Below, piece by piece: positions 45,648-54,155 of a DNA stretch of 57,058 nucleotides (the first letter of the stretch is position 1; every line of letters starts with the position of its first letter). Below the pieces are notes generated by a model. The model saw nothing but the letters and a program-made list of their open reading frames with translations, ran no database searches and was not told where the DNA came from. The stretch covers positions 1 to 57,058 of the forward strand of contig NZ_LKHP01000013.1 of the NCBI RefSeq assembly GCF_001440545.1, given 5' to 3'. Source of the DNA: Caloramator mitchellensis (GTDB lineage: Bacteria; Bacillota; Clostridia; Clostridiales; Caloramatoraceae). Position numbers and translations under genes: made by a program.

Positions 45648-45728
45648 CGACTCATCCATAGTCGGACAGTTTACGGCAGTCCGGTAGAGACTTTAGGGCC
45701 ATATTCCCTAAATTATATGGATGAACTA
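45648..45728 (-). promoter_or_regulatory. guanine riboswitch (purine aptamer)
   Basis: Minus-strand RNA has the purine aptamer core: TATAATTTAGGGAATATGGC, then AAAGTCTCTACCGGACTGCCG, TAAACTGTCCGACTATGG. P1 is closed by CATCCATA and CTATGGATG-type pairing. The discriminating base in GACTAT is C, as in the xpt guanine riboswitch, so guanine/hypoxanthine rather than adenine is expected. Binding should favour the terminator at 45569-45613 and switch the pur operon off. Confidence 0.95.
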
Positions 45729-45741
45729 TTAACTTAATTTT

Positions 45742-45770
45742 ATGTTATACCTTTATAGGAATATTGTCAA
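45742..45770 (-). promoter_or_regulatory. promoter of the pur operon
   Basis: Read leftward: TTGACA (45765-45770), 17-base spacer, TAACAT (45742-45747), about 15 bases upstream of the aptamer. An overlapping TATAAC with shorter spacing is an alternative -10. Confidence 0.7.
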
Positions 45771-45873
45771 ATATTTTTTATTATCGTTCGTTTATTTCTG
45801 CACATTGTTTAGAATTTTTATTTTTTAATTCGCATTTCTTCATTATTTTCCCAGATATATAGCTTGTATAAAA

Positions 45874-46098
45874 TCAATTACTTTTATCTTCGTTTAACAA
45901 TTTTAGGTAATCTCTTTTTGCATGTAATACCCTTTGTATTGAGATAAATTCATTATCTATAGTGTAAAATACAAGATAATCATCACAAATAATATACTTA
46001 TAATTATTTTTCACTTTAATTTTGTTTGAGAGTTTTATTCCTATTTCAATAGCAACCGATGACCAACATCTGGATTCAATAGCAAAAAATTGTTGCAA
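45874..46098 (-). pseudogene. truncated ParE/RelE-type toxin
   Basis: The last 50 or so codons (KNNYKYIICDDYLVFYTID, then FISIQRVLHAKRDYLKLL) match the C-terminal core of ParE/RelE plasmid-stabilisation toxins, including the RD-Y end. The first 25 residues do not, and a normal member would be about 95 residues with a helical hairpin before this part, so the 5' end seems replaced. No antitoxin gene is next to it and no ribosome site precedes the first ATG. Probably a dead remnant. Confidence 0.55.
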
Positions 46099-46121
46099 AA
46101 TTTAAAAAATTGGTTTATACT
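46093..46121 (+). promoter_or_regulatory. promoter of the leader ORF and ABC exporter operon
   Basis: TTGCAA (46093-46098), 17-base spacer, TATACT (46116-46121), pointing right, 35 bases before the leader ORF. Confidence 0.7.
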
Positions 46122-46155
46122 ATTAAAAGAAATATTTTGAAGGGAGGTTGCGCAA

Positions 46156-46242
46156 ATGATCAGATCGAATGGCATTCTTAACGCAAAATTTAATAAATAT
46201 AACACAATAGTGCAACCACAGCCTTCGTCCGTCTTCATTTAA
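46156..46242 (+). CDS. candidate 28-residue leader peptide
   Basis: ATG with GGGAGG ten bases upstream opens a 28-codon frame (MIRSNGILNAKFNKYNTIVQ, then PQPSSVFI). It is followed after 24 bases by a terminator and then by two drug-exporter genes. GGTTGCGCA around the ribosome site can pair with AGTGCAACC inside the ORF. The layout matches leader-peptide attenuation of heterodimeric multidrug exporters, known for BmrB-bmrCD in Bacillus subtilis. No run of one codon type is obvious, so control by ribosome-stalling drugs rather than an amino acid is more likely. Confidence 0.55.
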   Translation: MIRSNGILNAKFNKYNTIVQPQPSSVFI

Positions 46243-46265
46243 ACTATATTCTTATTCGAAATCAA

Positions 46266-46300
46266 GGCCATGGGTGTGCTATCCCATGGCCTTTTTACGT
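46266..46300 (+). terminator. attenuator terminator before the ABC exporter genes
   Basis: Perfect 9-bp arms GGCCATGGG/CCCATGGCC around an 8-base loop, followed by TTTTTACG. It lies between the leader ORF and the first exporter gene, with no other promoter visible after it. Confidence 0.88.
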
Positions 46301-46319
46301 CTAAAAGGAAGGTGATAGC

Positions 46320-48116
46320 GTGAAAAAATTGAGACTCTTATTAAACTTTATGCAGGGCTACAGGCTTAAATATGCTGCATCCATACTTGCAACAGGCCTT
46401 TCGGCTTTATTTTCCGTAATTATACCTCTTGTAATTAAGCTTTCTGTGGATTCGATTATTGGAACAAAGCCAATAACTTCATCTATAATGAATAGATTGG
46501 TTCAATTGCTTGGAGGTCGTGAATATCTACTTGAAAATTTATGGATACTTGGCCTTGTTATAATACTTCTTACTCTTTTTAATGGCCTTTTCATGTATCT
46601 TAAGGGAAAATGGTCAAGCCAAGCTGCTGAAAACATAGCCAAAAAATTTAAAGATAATCTATACGAAACAATATTGAGGGCTAAATATAACTTCTATTCT
46701 AAATATCAGTCGGGTGACATAATTCAAAGGTGCACCTCAGACGTTGAAACTATAAGAAACTTTTTAGCAAACCAGTTTGTTGAAATAGGCAGGACAATAA
46801 TACTCCTTAGCCTTATACTTATTATTATGTTCAGCATAGATGTTAAATTTGCTTTTGTTTCTACATTAATAGTTCCTATAATATTCGTATTTGCCCTTTG
46901 GTTTTTCACACGAGTGCAGCAGCAGTTCAAAAAGAGCGATGAGGCTGAAGCCGAACTTTCAACAGTTATACAGGAGAATATAACAGGAGTCAGGGTTGTG
47001 AAGGCATTTGCAAGGGAAGAATTTGAAATAGAAAAGTTTGCTGAGAAAAACAGAAAATATAGGGATTTAACCTACAACCTAATCAAATTATTTGCAAACT
47101 ACTGGTCATTTTCAGACTGTCTCTGCATGATTCAAACTGCCCTTGTTGTTTTAGTAGGTTCCTACTTTGCTGCAACGGGTAAAATAACCCTTGGAACTTT
47201 GATAGTGTTTACAAGCTATGAAGGAATGCTACTATGGCCAGTAAGGCAGATGGGAAGGATTCTTTCTGATATGGGAAAAACAATAGTTTCCCTTACAAGA
47301 ATAAATGAACTTTTAAGAGAAGAAAAGGAAGACTTGGACGAAGGAATCAAAGATTTCAAAGTTGCCGGGAATATAGAGTTTAAAGATGTAACATTTGGAT
47401 TTGAAAGGGATAACCCTATTCTTAAGGATGTTTCATTTAAAATAGAAAGCGGTAAGACGGTTGCACTTTTTGGTTCAACCGGTTCAGGTAAATCCACAAT
47501 TATTTCTTTGCTCCTAAGGCTCTATGACTACGATGTCGGCTCAATAAAAATTGACGGAGTTGAACTAAGAGAAATTTCTAAAAGATTTGTCAGAAAAATA
47601 TTTGGAGTTGTCCCACAGGATGCATTTCTTTACTCTAAAACATTAAGAGAAAATATTGCAATAACTAAGCCTCACGCAAGCTTAGAGGAAATTCACGGAG
47701 CTGCAGAGATTGCCTCTGTCCACGATACGATACTTGAATTTGAAGATGGATATGAAACACTCGTCGGTGAAAAGGGAATAACTCTATCAGGCGGTCAAAG
47801 ACAGAGGGTTACTATTGCAAGAACTGTTTTAAACGATTATTCAGTATTAGTTTTTGACGATTCATTAAGTGCTGTTGATACTGAAACTGAACTTAAAATA
47901 AGAAGAGCTCTTAAAGAAAGAAGCAAAGAAACAACTACAATAATAATTTCCCATAGAATTACAAGCGTTAAGGATGCCGACCTTATAATAGTTATGGATA
48001 AGGGAAAAGTAACAAACATAGGAAACCATGAAAAACTTATAAATGAAGAAGGATTATACAAAAAGGTTTGGGATATACAGTCTTCTATCGAAAGGGACTT
48101 TGAAAATGCAGTTTAA
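46320..48116 (+). CDS. ABC exporter subunit A (heterodimeric multidrug type)
   Basis: 598 residues: exporter membrane domain (about 1-330), then ATPase with Walker A GSTGSGKSTII, Q-loop FGVVPQDAFLY, signature LSGGQRQRVTIART, Walker B YSVLVFDDSLSAVD. The residue after Walker B is Asp (FDDS) instead of the catalytic Glu, the mark of the degenerate site in BmrC/YheI-type heterodimers. GTG start at 46320 with GGAAGGTG upstream. Pairs with the next gene, which has a normal Glu. Confidence 0.9.
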   Translation: MKKLRLLLNFMQGYRLKYAASILATGLSALFSVIIPLVIKLSVDSIIGTKPITSSIMNRLVQLLGGREYLLENLWILGLVIILLTLFNGLFMYLKGKWSSQAAENIAKKFKDNLYETILRAKYNFYSKYQSGDIIQRCTSDVETIRNFLANQFVEIGRTIILLSLILIIMFSIDVKFAFVSTLIVPIIFVFALWFFTRVQQQFKKSDEAEAELSTVIQENITGVRVVKAFAREEFEIEKFAEKNRKYRDLTYNLIKLFANYWSFSDCLCMIQTALVVLVGSYFAATGKITLGTLIVFTSYEGMLLWPVRQMGRILSDMGKTIVSLTRINELLREEKEDLDEGIKDFKVAGNIEFKDVTFGFERDNPILKDVSFKIESGKTVALFGSTGSGKSTIISLLLRLYDYDVGSIKIDGVELREISKRFVRKIFGVVPQDAFLYSKTLRENIAITKPHASLEEIHGAAEIASVHDTILEFEDGYETLVGEKGITLSGGQRQRVTIARTVLNDYSVLVFDDSLSAVDTETELKIRRALKERSKETTTIIISHRITSVKDADLIIVMDKGKVTNIGNHEKLINEEGLYKKVWDIQSSIERDFENAV

Positions 48117-48128
48117 GGCGGTGATATA

Positions 48129-49907
48129 ATGGCTCAAATTAAGGAAAAAGAATATAAGACCAATTTCGATTTAAACCTTTGGAAGAGATATTTATCCTTT
48201 TTAAAACCCTACAAAAAAAGCCTTATTATGCTCATAATAATAATGGTTTTTGTAGGTGCTATCGATGCAACCTTCCCATACCTTTCAAAATACGCTATAG
48301 ACAATTTTGTAGTAAAGGGAACCTACGAAAATTTCTATAAATTCATCATGTTCTATGCCTTTTTGATAGTTTTTCAGACAGTTAATGTATATTACCTTAT
48401 TGCAATTGCAGGAAAGATTGATATGGGGCTCTGTCACGATATAAGAAAATCTGCATTTGAAAGACTGCAGAGCCTTTCCTTCTCCTTCTTTGATACAACC
48501 CAAACAGGATACTTGATGGCAAGATTAACATCTGATGTATCAAAACTTGGAGATACACTTGCCTGGGGAATTGTTGATATGGTATGGGGATTTTCAATAA
48601 TGTCCTTTATATTGTTTTATCTTTTATCATTGAACGCGAGACTTGCATTATATATAATACTTGCTATCCCTGTATTATTTGTTATAAGCATATATTTTCA
48701 AAAAAGAATACTCTCCCAATATAGAAAAGTAAGAAAGCTTAACTCACAAATTACTGGTTCATTCAATGAAGGAATAATGGGAGCAAAGACAACAAAAGTG
48801 CTCTCTACAGAGGATATGCATATAGGTGAGTTTAAGAATGAAACTGGTGAAATGAAAAAGGCAGCAATTAGAGCGGCGGTTTTATCTTCTATATATATGC
48901 CAATAGTTATAAGCCTTGGAAGTATCTCAACTGCCTTTATACTTGTTATGGGTGGAAAGCAGGTTTACCTTAACATGATAAGCTATGGAACTTTAGTTGC
49001 CTTTATTTCTTACTCTATACAGTTTTTTGAACCAGTAAGAGAACTTGCAAGGGTTATGGCAGAATTAATCTCAGCTCAGGCTGCAGCAGAAAGGGTTATA
49101 GACCTTATTGAAACAAAACCTGAAATAATAGATTACAGTGACGATGACAGCTTAAAAATAAATGGTGACGTAGTATTTGAAAATGTCAGCTTTAAATACA
49201 AAGAAGGCGAGAAGGTGCTTGAAAACTTCAATCTAAATGTTAAGAAGGGACAATCAATTGCACTTGTAGGAGAAACTGGCTCTGGTAAGAGCACAATAGT
49301 AAACCTTGTTTGCAGATTCTACGAACCAACCGAGGGAACTATATATATAGATGGAGTTGACTATAGGAAAATACCTTTGAAGGTTCTTCATTCCAGCCTT
49401 GGGTATGTGCTTCAAACTCCACATCTATTTAGCGGAACCGTTGCAGACAACATAAGATACGGTAAACTTGACGCAACGATGGAAGAAATTATTGAAGCTG
49501 CAAAACTTGTAAACGCCCACGAATTTATAATGGGGCTTGAAAAGGGCTATGATACCGAAGTTGGGGAAGGCGGCTCAAAACTTTCAATTGGACAAAGGCA
49601 GCTTATATCCCTTGCAAGAGCCGTAATCTCCAATCCTTCAATCTTCATACTTGATGAAGCTACATCATCAGTTGATGCCCACACAGAACACATGATTCAA
49701 GATGCCATAAACAACGTGTTAAAGGGAAGAACAAGCTTTATAATAGCTCATAGGCTTTCAACCATAGTAAGTGCCGACAGAATACTTGTAATTGACGATG
49801 GAAAAATACTCGAAGAGGGCAGCCACAAAGAACTATTAAGGAAAAAAGGCCACTACTACTCCCTCTACAAAAACATGCTTATGAGTGACATTCACTTGAT
49901 TTCTTGA
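48129..49907 (+). CDS. ABC exporter subunit B (heterodimeric multidrug type)
   Basis: 592 residues with the same layout: membrane domain, Walker A GETGSGKSTIV, signature LSIGQRQLISLARA (the second Gly of the usual LSGGQ replaced by Ile), Walker B IFILDEATSSVD with catalytic Glu, and IAHRLSTI. With subunit A it should form a BmrCD/YheHI-like drug exporter with one canonical and one degenerate ATP site. 12 bases separate the genes. The last eight or so residues (SDIHLIS end) are encoded by the 43-bp repeat, which also supplies the stop codon; the original C-terminus was probably a residue or two after YKNMLM. Confidence 0.9.
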   Translation: MAQIKEKEYKTNFDLNLWKRYLSFLKPYKKSLIMLIIIMVFVGAIDATFPYLSKYAIDNFVVKGTYENFYKFIMFYAFLIVFQTVNVYYLIAIAGKIDMGLCHDIRKSAFERLQSLSFSFFDTTQTGYLMARLTSDVSKLGDTLAWGIVDMVWGFSIMSFILFYLLSLNARLALYIILAIPVLFVISIYFQKRILSQYRKVRKLNSQITGSFNEGIMGAKTTKVLSTEDMHIGEFKNETGEMKKAAIRAAVLSSIYMPIVISLGSISTAFILVMGGKQVYLNMISYGTLVAFISYSIQFFEPVRELARVMAELISAQAAAERVIDLIETKPEIIDYSDDDSLKINGDVVFENVSFKYKEGEKVLENFNLNVKKGQSIALVGETGSGKSTIVNLVCRFYEPTEGTIYIDGVDYRKIPLKVLHSSLGYVLQTPHLFSGTVADNIRYGKLDATMEEIIEAAKLVNAHEFIMGLEKGYDTEVGEGGSKLSIGQRQLISLARAVISNPSIFILDEATSSVDAHTEHMIQDAINNVLKGRTSFIIAHRLSTIVSADRILVIDDGKILEEGSHKELLRKKGHYYSLYKNMLMSDIHLIS

Positions 49908-49927
49908 CTTCTTGAATTGTTTGACAA
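49885..49927 (+). repeat. 43-bp dispersed repeat, copy C
   Basis: Third copy, starting inside the last codons of the exporter gene and reading in the gene's direction. Same three CTTGANTT units. Its end, AATTGTTTGACAATT, forms a small hairpin. Confidence 0.9.
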
Positions 49928-49984
49928 TTTCAACGAAAATTAAAAGATTAATTTAATATTTTACCAAAAACATTCCACTTCAAC

Positions 49985-50098
49985 ACCAGTAACTCTTGCT
50001 CTTAAATTTTTAGTATTTTTCATTATAAAAAACATTCATTCTAACAATTTGGATATAGTTTGCAAGAATATATAAAAGTAGAGCTCAGAGTTACTGGT
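49985..50098. repeat. palindromic MITE-like element, short relative
   Basis: About 114 bp with terminal inverted repeats ACCAGTAACTCTTGCTC and GAGCTCAGAGTTACTGGT (one indel). The AGTAACTCTTG/AGAGTTACT core is the same as inside the element at 35396-35602. AT-rich centre, no ORF. It lies between the end of the exporter operon and the convergent ATPase gene. Confidence 0.6.
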
Positions 50099-50142
50099 TA
50101 TATATAACAAATCCGATAGTTCAATAAAAATTATTGATTAAT

Positions 50143-51561
50143 CTACCAATTAAAATATTTTATTACCGTGCCATCAAATTGAACAAGCTTTACATTTCTA
50201 TTTTCTTTAGCAATTTCAATCAACCTATCCGAAAATCCGCTCTTGCTAAAAATAATATAATGTTCTTTCCTGTTTTTATTTTCCCATTCAACAGATTTAC
50301 TCTTTTCAAATAGTTTATATAAAACATCCACGTCTACCGAAGAACTTAAATATTTACATTCTCCAAACAAAATATCCTTAGTTTCAAGGTTAATACCCAC
50401 TATATCTATTTCTTCGCTTGAATTCCACCATCTGCCTATCCTTTGAAGTTCAAACTCTATTTCTCCACTAATAATCATATCCCATATTTTATCTCTGCAA
50501 ATATCTTCATAAACATAGCTAACATGGTTTACAACAAAAGATTTTTTTATCTTCTGTAATACATAATCAACCTCATCTAATTCAATATAATTTCTAAATG
50601 GATATACGAATTTAAACCAGAAATTAATAAAATTATCATTGATAAAATAAAGTCCTTTCTTGCTTTTTTCAGCGTTTACCTCTGTAACTGGAACTTCTCT
50701 CTTTATCAAGTCAAGATTTATAAGGGTTGACAAATATTTAGTCAATTTCGCTTGTTGAACTCCAAGTGCTGTTGCTATGTTTCCTAATTTATGATTACCT
50801 GCGGCAATTGTTTTTATTATGGAAAAATACGTTCCTATGTCTTGAACTTCTCTTTCTAAAAGAAAAATTGGTTCCTCATATAGAAAACTTTCCCTATTCA
50901 ATATTGAATTTTCAATACTTTTGAACACATCATCTTCTTCCTTAAATATTTCTATATATTTAGGAACACCACCGGTAACCGAATACAATTCAATTAGATT
51001 GCTATTGCCTTCAAAAAAATCGCCATAGTATTTAAATTGAATCTGCCTTAGTCTTATTTGTCCCGTTCTTCTCCCATACAAAGGACTTGAATAATTTAAA
51101 GTCTGCGACTCCATCATGTTAATCAGCGAACCGCAAACTATAACCATTATATTTTTTTCCTTTAGCTTTTCGTCCCATATTTTTTTAAAAATAGATGGAA
51201 ATGCTGGATTTATCTTTCCTAGATACTGAAATTCATCAATAACAACAACAAGTTTTTCACTAAAATCATAATTGTTTATCAGCAAATCAAAAATTTCATC
51301 CCACTTCAAACCACTTAATTTTTTAATAAATTCATTGTTTAAGAAATCTGCAATAATATCCCGCAAACTATTCTTGTTTTCGTCTTCAAGTTCCTCTGTT
51401 GCTAAAAAATAAACAGCTCTTTTATTCTTAATGAATTCCTTTATTAGTGCTGTTTTACCCACTCTTCTTCTTCCATAAATTACTATAAATGAAGATTCAT
51501 CTTTATCATACTCTTTATTCAAAAATTGCAATTCCCTTTCTCTATTAACAAACTTTTTCAT
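50143..51561 (-). CDS. ATPase with DUF234 nuclease-like C-terminus, copy 1
   Basis: 472 residues of the archaeal-type ATPase family common in thermophiles. Residues 1-230: P-loop ATPase, Walker A YGRRRVGKTALI, Walker B LVVVIDEFQYL, sensor VIVCGSLINMM. Middle: winged-helix part (GNIATALGVQQAKLTKYLST). C-terminal DUF234: EEIDIVGIN followed by FGECKYLSS, a PD-(D/E)XK core, and a KSGFSDRLIEIA end. Function unknown; a DNA-linked or defence role is often assumed. Start: ATG at 51559-51561 with GAGGTG. A 41-bp palindrome lies upstream. A paralogue is at 55343-56737. Confidence 0.85.
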   Translation of the reverse strand: MKKFVNRERELQFLNKEYDKDESSFIVIYGRRRVGKTALIKEFIKNKRAVYFLATEELEDENKNSLRDIIADFLNNEFIKKLSGLKWDEIFDLLINNYDFSEKLVVVIDEFQYLGKINPAFPSIFKKIWDEKLKEKNIMVIVCGSLINMMESQTLNYSSPLYGRRTGQIRLRQIQFKYYGDFFEGNSNLIELYSVTGGVPKYIEIFKEEDDVFKSIENSILNRESFLYEEPIFLLEREVQDIGTYFSIIKTIAAGNHKLGNIATALGVQQAKLTKYLSTLINLDLIKREVPVTEVNAEKSKKGLYFINDNFINFWFKFVYPFRNYIELDEVDYVLQKIKKSFVVNHVSYVYEDICRDKIWDMIISGEIEFELQRIGRWWNSSEEIDIVGINLETKDILFGECKYLSSSVDVDVLYKLFEKSKSVEWENKNRKEHYIIFSKSGFSDRLIEIAKENRNVKLVQFDGTVIKYFNW

Positions 51562-51576
51562 CAAATCACCTCTATC

Positions 51577-51617
51577 AATATTATACTACAAATTATTATA
51601 ATTTGAAGTATAATATT
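51577..51617. promoter_or_regulatory. 41-bp palindrome upstream of ATPase copy 1
   Basis: AATATTATACTACAAATTA and TAATTTGAAGTATAATATT: 19-base arms with one mismatch around TTA, ending 15 bases before the start codon. It contains TATAAT-like hexamers on both strands, so it probably is promoter plus operator, or an mRNA leader hairpin. Confidence 0.6.
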
Positions 51618-51636
51618 TTGCTATAACATTAGTGAG

Positions 51637-51664
51637 ACAAAAAGGTTGCCATACTGGCAACCTT
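51637..51664 (-). terminator. terminator of the hgdB-queE operon
   Basis: Perfect 9-bp arms AAGGTTGCC/GGCAACCTT around a 5-base loop, followed on the minus strand by TTTGTC; overlaps the queE stop codon. Confidence 0.8.
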
Positions 51665-52244
51665 ATCTTACATCTATTATCTTATGAAGTTGTATCCCCA
51701 CTCGCAGCCTCATGTCCTCCATAGCAAATTCATAGGCTTCCTTTGAGCGGATTTTAAACATGCTGCTCTCTGGCTGCAGCCATATTCTGTTTTTATACAT
51801 TTCCTTTATTTCATCTTTAATGTGTATTTTAGGGTTAAATTGTCCGTCAACTACAAACTTAAGTTCATCAAACATGCATCCTGGATTAATTCCCCAGTTG
51901 TTCTGTGGCTTTGGTGAGCACACTATCCAGTCTAAAAGTCCTCTTATGTTATCCGTTGGATTTGTTCCATTTGTCTCAAGCATTGTAACTTTGCCTCTAT
52001 TTTTAAGCTCCAACAAAAGTGGCTCCAAATCATATATAGTAGGCTCACCGCCTGTTATGACTACCTTCTCGCACAATGCAATATCCGCAATCTCCTTTGC
52101 TGTCATATCATGCTTTGGCGAAAAGTCTGTGTCGCACCAGCTGCAGCTTAAATTGCATCCAGACAGCCTTATAAAAGTTGCAGGACACCCTAAAAAAGAG
52201 CCCTCTCCCTGAACAGAATGAAATATTTCAGCAACCTTATACAT
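51663..52244 (-). CDS. queE: 7-carboxy-7-deazaguanine synthase
   Basis: Radical-SAM enzyme turning CPH4 into CDG on the way to preQ0 and queuosine. 193 residues, the short form. Seen: FHSVQGEGSFLGCPATFIRL, the cluster motif CNLSCSWCDT, VVITGGEPT and LETNGT. Overlaps queD by 8 bases. Last gene of a five-gene unit. Confidence 0.95.
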   Translation of the reverse strand: MYKVAEIFHSVQGEGSFLGCPATFIRLSGCNLSCSWCDTDFSPKHDMTAKEIADIALCEKVVITGGEPTIYDLEPLLLELKNRGKVTMLETNGTNPTDNIRGLLDWIVCSPKPQNNWGINPGCMFDELKFVVDGQFNPKIHIKDEIKEMYKNRIWLQPESSMFKIRSKEAYEFAMEDMRLRVGIQLHKIIDVR

Positions 52245-52686
52245 CTATTTCTACCTCCGCATAGGAAGTTGGGGTTTCATAAAGCCTTACCCTTACTATT
52301 TTAATTCCATTTTCCAAATTTTCATTTAGTGTATTAATTATATATATTGCCATATTTTCTGCGGTCGGCCTTTCCTTGAACTTTACAATTCTCATCCCAA
52401 AATTCTCAACCACTCTTGCTATTTCCTTCTCTGCTTCAGAACCTTCTTCCCAGAACAAAAACGAGTGGTCGAACTTATCCACAATCGTCTCCTTAACTAT
52501 GCTCTTTAAATCCCCAAAATCCACAACCATCCCCTTAGATGAACCTTCCTTTATAAGCTGAGCTGAAGCAGTCACTTCTAATTTATATGTGTGTCCGTGA
52601 AGATTAGAGCACAGTCCATCGTGATTTGATAGCATATGCGCACAGTCAAATGTAAATTCCTTTGTTACAGTTAATTTCAACTTCAC
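52237..52686 (-). CDS. queD: 6-carboxytetrahydropterin synthase
   Basis: Makes CPH4 from dihydroneopterin triphosphate. 149 residues. Seen: the FDCAHML zinc His, CSNLHGHTYKLEV with the catalytic Cys and two zinc His, VVDFGDLK, and DHSFLFW. Touches the queC stop codon by one base. Confidence 0.95.
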   Translation of the reverse strand: MKLKLTVTKEFTFDCAHMLSNHDGLCSNLHGHTYKLEVTASAQLIKEGSSKGMVVDFGDLKSIVKETIVDKFDHSFLFWEEGSEAEKEIARVVENFGMRIVKFKERPTAENMAIYIINTLNENLENGIKIVRVRLYETPTSYAEVEIDV

Positions 52687-53378
52687 TACCTCCTGATTAA
52701 TGGGTCTACTTCGCCATTCAATTCAAATGCTTTTTCTCTATCTATGCAAGTTGCACAAGTTCTGCATGGCTCATCCTTTCCTTTGTAGCAACTCCATGTA
52801 TGAGCAAAATCAACACCAAGGTCAAGTCCTGTCTTTACGATATCCTTTTTGGTCAGATTCCAAAATGGAGCCTCTAATCTTACTTGACCTCCCGTTCCTT
52901 CATATATTGCCTTTGCCATGCTGTCTATAAAACTTCCTGAACAGTCAGGATAAGCATTACCTGCAGCATCGTCCGAGTGAGCACCATAGAATATTTTTGA
53001 TGCTCCAACTTGAATTGCAATTGCTGCAGCATATGATAGGAAAAGCCCATTTCTAAATGGAACATAGGTTGAAACAACCCCTTGTCCACCCATTTCTTTG
53101 AGCTGTTCTGCATAGGATTTTTCAGGTATCTCATTTTCGCTTCCCTCTAAAAGAGGGCAGTCATTTGAAAATTTAAAAACGCTTGAAAGGTCTGCTGTTA
53201 AATAGTTTACACCATACTTTTCCGCTTGATACCTTGCAAACTCTGCCTCTTTCTTATGTTTTTGCCCATAAAATATATTAAGTGCAGTTACATTTTCATT
53301 TCCAAATTCTTTAACTACTTTAGCCAAAAGAACTGTGCTGTCAAGCCCTCCACTCGCTAAAACCAATGCCTTTTCCAT
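52686..53378 (-). CDS. queC: 7-cyano-7-deazaguanine (preQ0) synthase
   Basis: ATP-dependent conversion of CDG and ammonia to preQ0. 230 residues. Seen: PP-loop LASGGLDSTVLLAK, VPFRNGLFLSYAAA, GAHSDDAAGNAYPDCS and the C-terminal zinc Cys in CYKGKDEPCRTCATC. 17 bases after the HgdC-like gene, so co-transcribed with it. Confidence 0.95.
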   Translation of the reverse strand: MEKALVLASGGLDSTVLLAKVVKEFGNENVTALNIFYGQKHKKEAEFARYQAEKYGVNYLTADLSSVFKFSNDCPLLEGSENEIPEKSYAEQLKEMGGQGVVSTYVPFRNGLFLSYAAAIAIQVGASKIFYGAHSDDAAGNAYPDCSGSFIDSMAKAIYEGTGGQVRLEAPFWNLTKKDIVKTGLDLGVDFAHTWSCYKGKDEPCRTCATCIDREKAFELNGEVDPLIRR

Positions 53379-53395
53379 ACATATTCCTCCCTTTA

Positions 53396-54154
53396 TTAAA
53401 ATTTCAAACTTCCAAAATAGCAGCAGCCAATCGCTCCGTTGTATTCTGGGCTTTCCAAAACATTTACCTCATCAAAATCATTCTTTAAATACTCCAAAAG
53501 CGCCCTGTTCCTTGCAACTCCACCCGAAACCAAAAGATTTCTTGCCTTAAACTTCGTAAGAAGAGGTTTTAACCTGTTATAAAGCGAATAGTTCACTCCT
53601 GCACATAATCTTTCAAATGAAACTCCTTCAGCAATTTTTCCAATAAGCTCAGATTCAGAAAAAACAGCGCAGGTTGAATTAAGTTCAACTGGTTCTTCAT
53701 AATGCATCGACAACTCATCAAGTGAAGTTTCAAGAACCTTCGCCATATTTTCAACATATCTTCCACATGATGCTGCACATTTATCATTAAGGTCCAAATC
53801 AGTTAATATTCCCTTCTCAACCTTTATAACTTTGACATCCTGTCCACCAACATCCAATAAAATGAAATCTTTTAGATTAGTCTGAAACATCGCCCCATAG
53901 GCATGCGCCTTAAGTTCATTGATTATCTCAAAGTTTTCTATATCAACATTATTTCTTCCATACCCGGTTGAAACGCCAAAATCAAAATATTCTATCCCTA
54001 ATTTTTTATAATCCACAACAACTCTTCCGTTGTAGCTGCAGTATTCCTTATAAAACTTAACAGTGCTTATCTTAAACTTTTCTACAATTTTTCCGTTCTC
54101 CATTATTGCAACCTTTACATATCTCGAACCTAAATCAATACCAAGTATCCTCAA
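53396..54154 (-). CDS. HgdC/BcrA-type ATPase, activator of the HgdB-like protein
   Basis: 252 residues of the BadF/BadG/BcrA/HgdC family: ASKHA-fold ATPases with a bridging [4Fe-4S] cluster that inject low-potential electrons into a partner. Seen: phosphate-1 loop GIDLGSRYVKVA, LLDVGGQDVKVI, cluster Cys C126 (KCAASCGRYVE) and the Cys in NSTCAVFSESELIG, and VSGGVARNRAL. The adjacent HgdB-like gene is the obvious partner. Start one base after that gene's stop. Its grouping with queCDE is unusual. Confidence 0.88.
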   Translation of the reverse strand: MRILGIDLGSRYVKVAIMENGKIVEKFKISTVKFYKEYCSYNGRVVVDYKKLGIEYFDFGVSTGYGRNNVDIENFEIINELKAHAYGAMFQTNLKDFILLDVGGQDVKVIKVEKGILTDLDLNDKCAASCGRYVENMAKVLETSLDELSMHYEEPVELNSTCAVFSESELIGKIAEGVSFERLCAGVNYSLYNRLKPLLTKFKARNLLVSGGVARNRALLEYLKNDFDEVNVLESPEYNGAIGCCYFGSLKF

Positions 54155-54155
54155 C

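Noticed and set aside
45648-45728. Adenine rather than guanine specificity for the purine riboswitch
   Set aside because: The discriminating base in GACTAT is C, as in guanine aptamers; adenine aptamers have U there.
46041-46238. Minus-strand ORF of 65 codons upstream of the toxin remnant
   Set aside because: It runs antisense through the leader ORF and promoter of the exporter operon and has no ribosome site.
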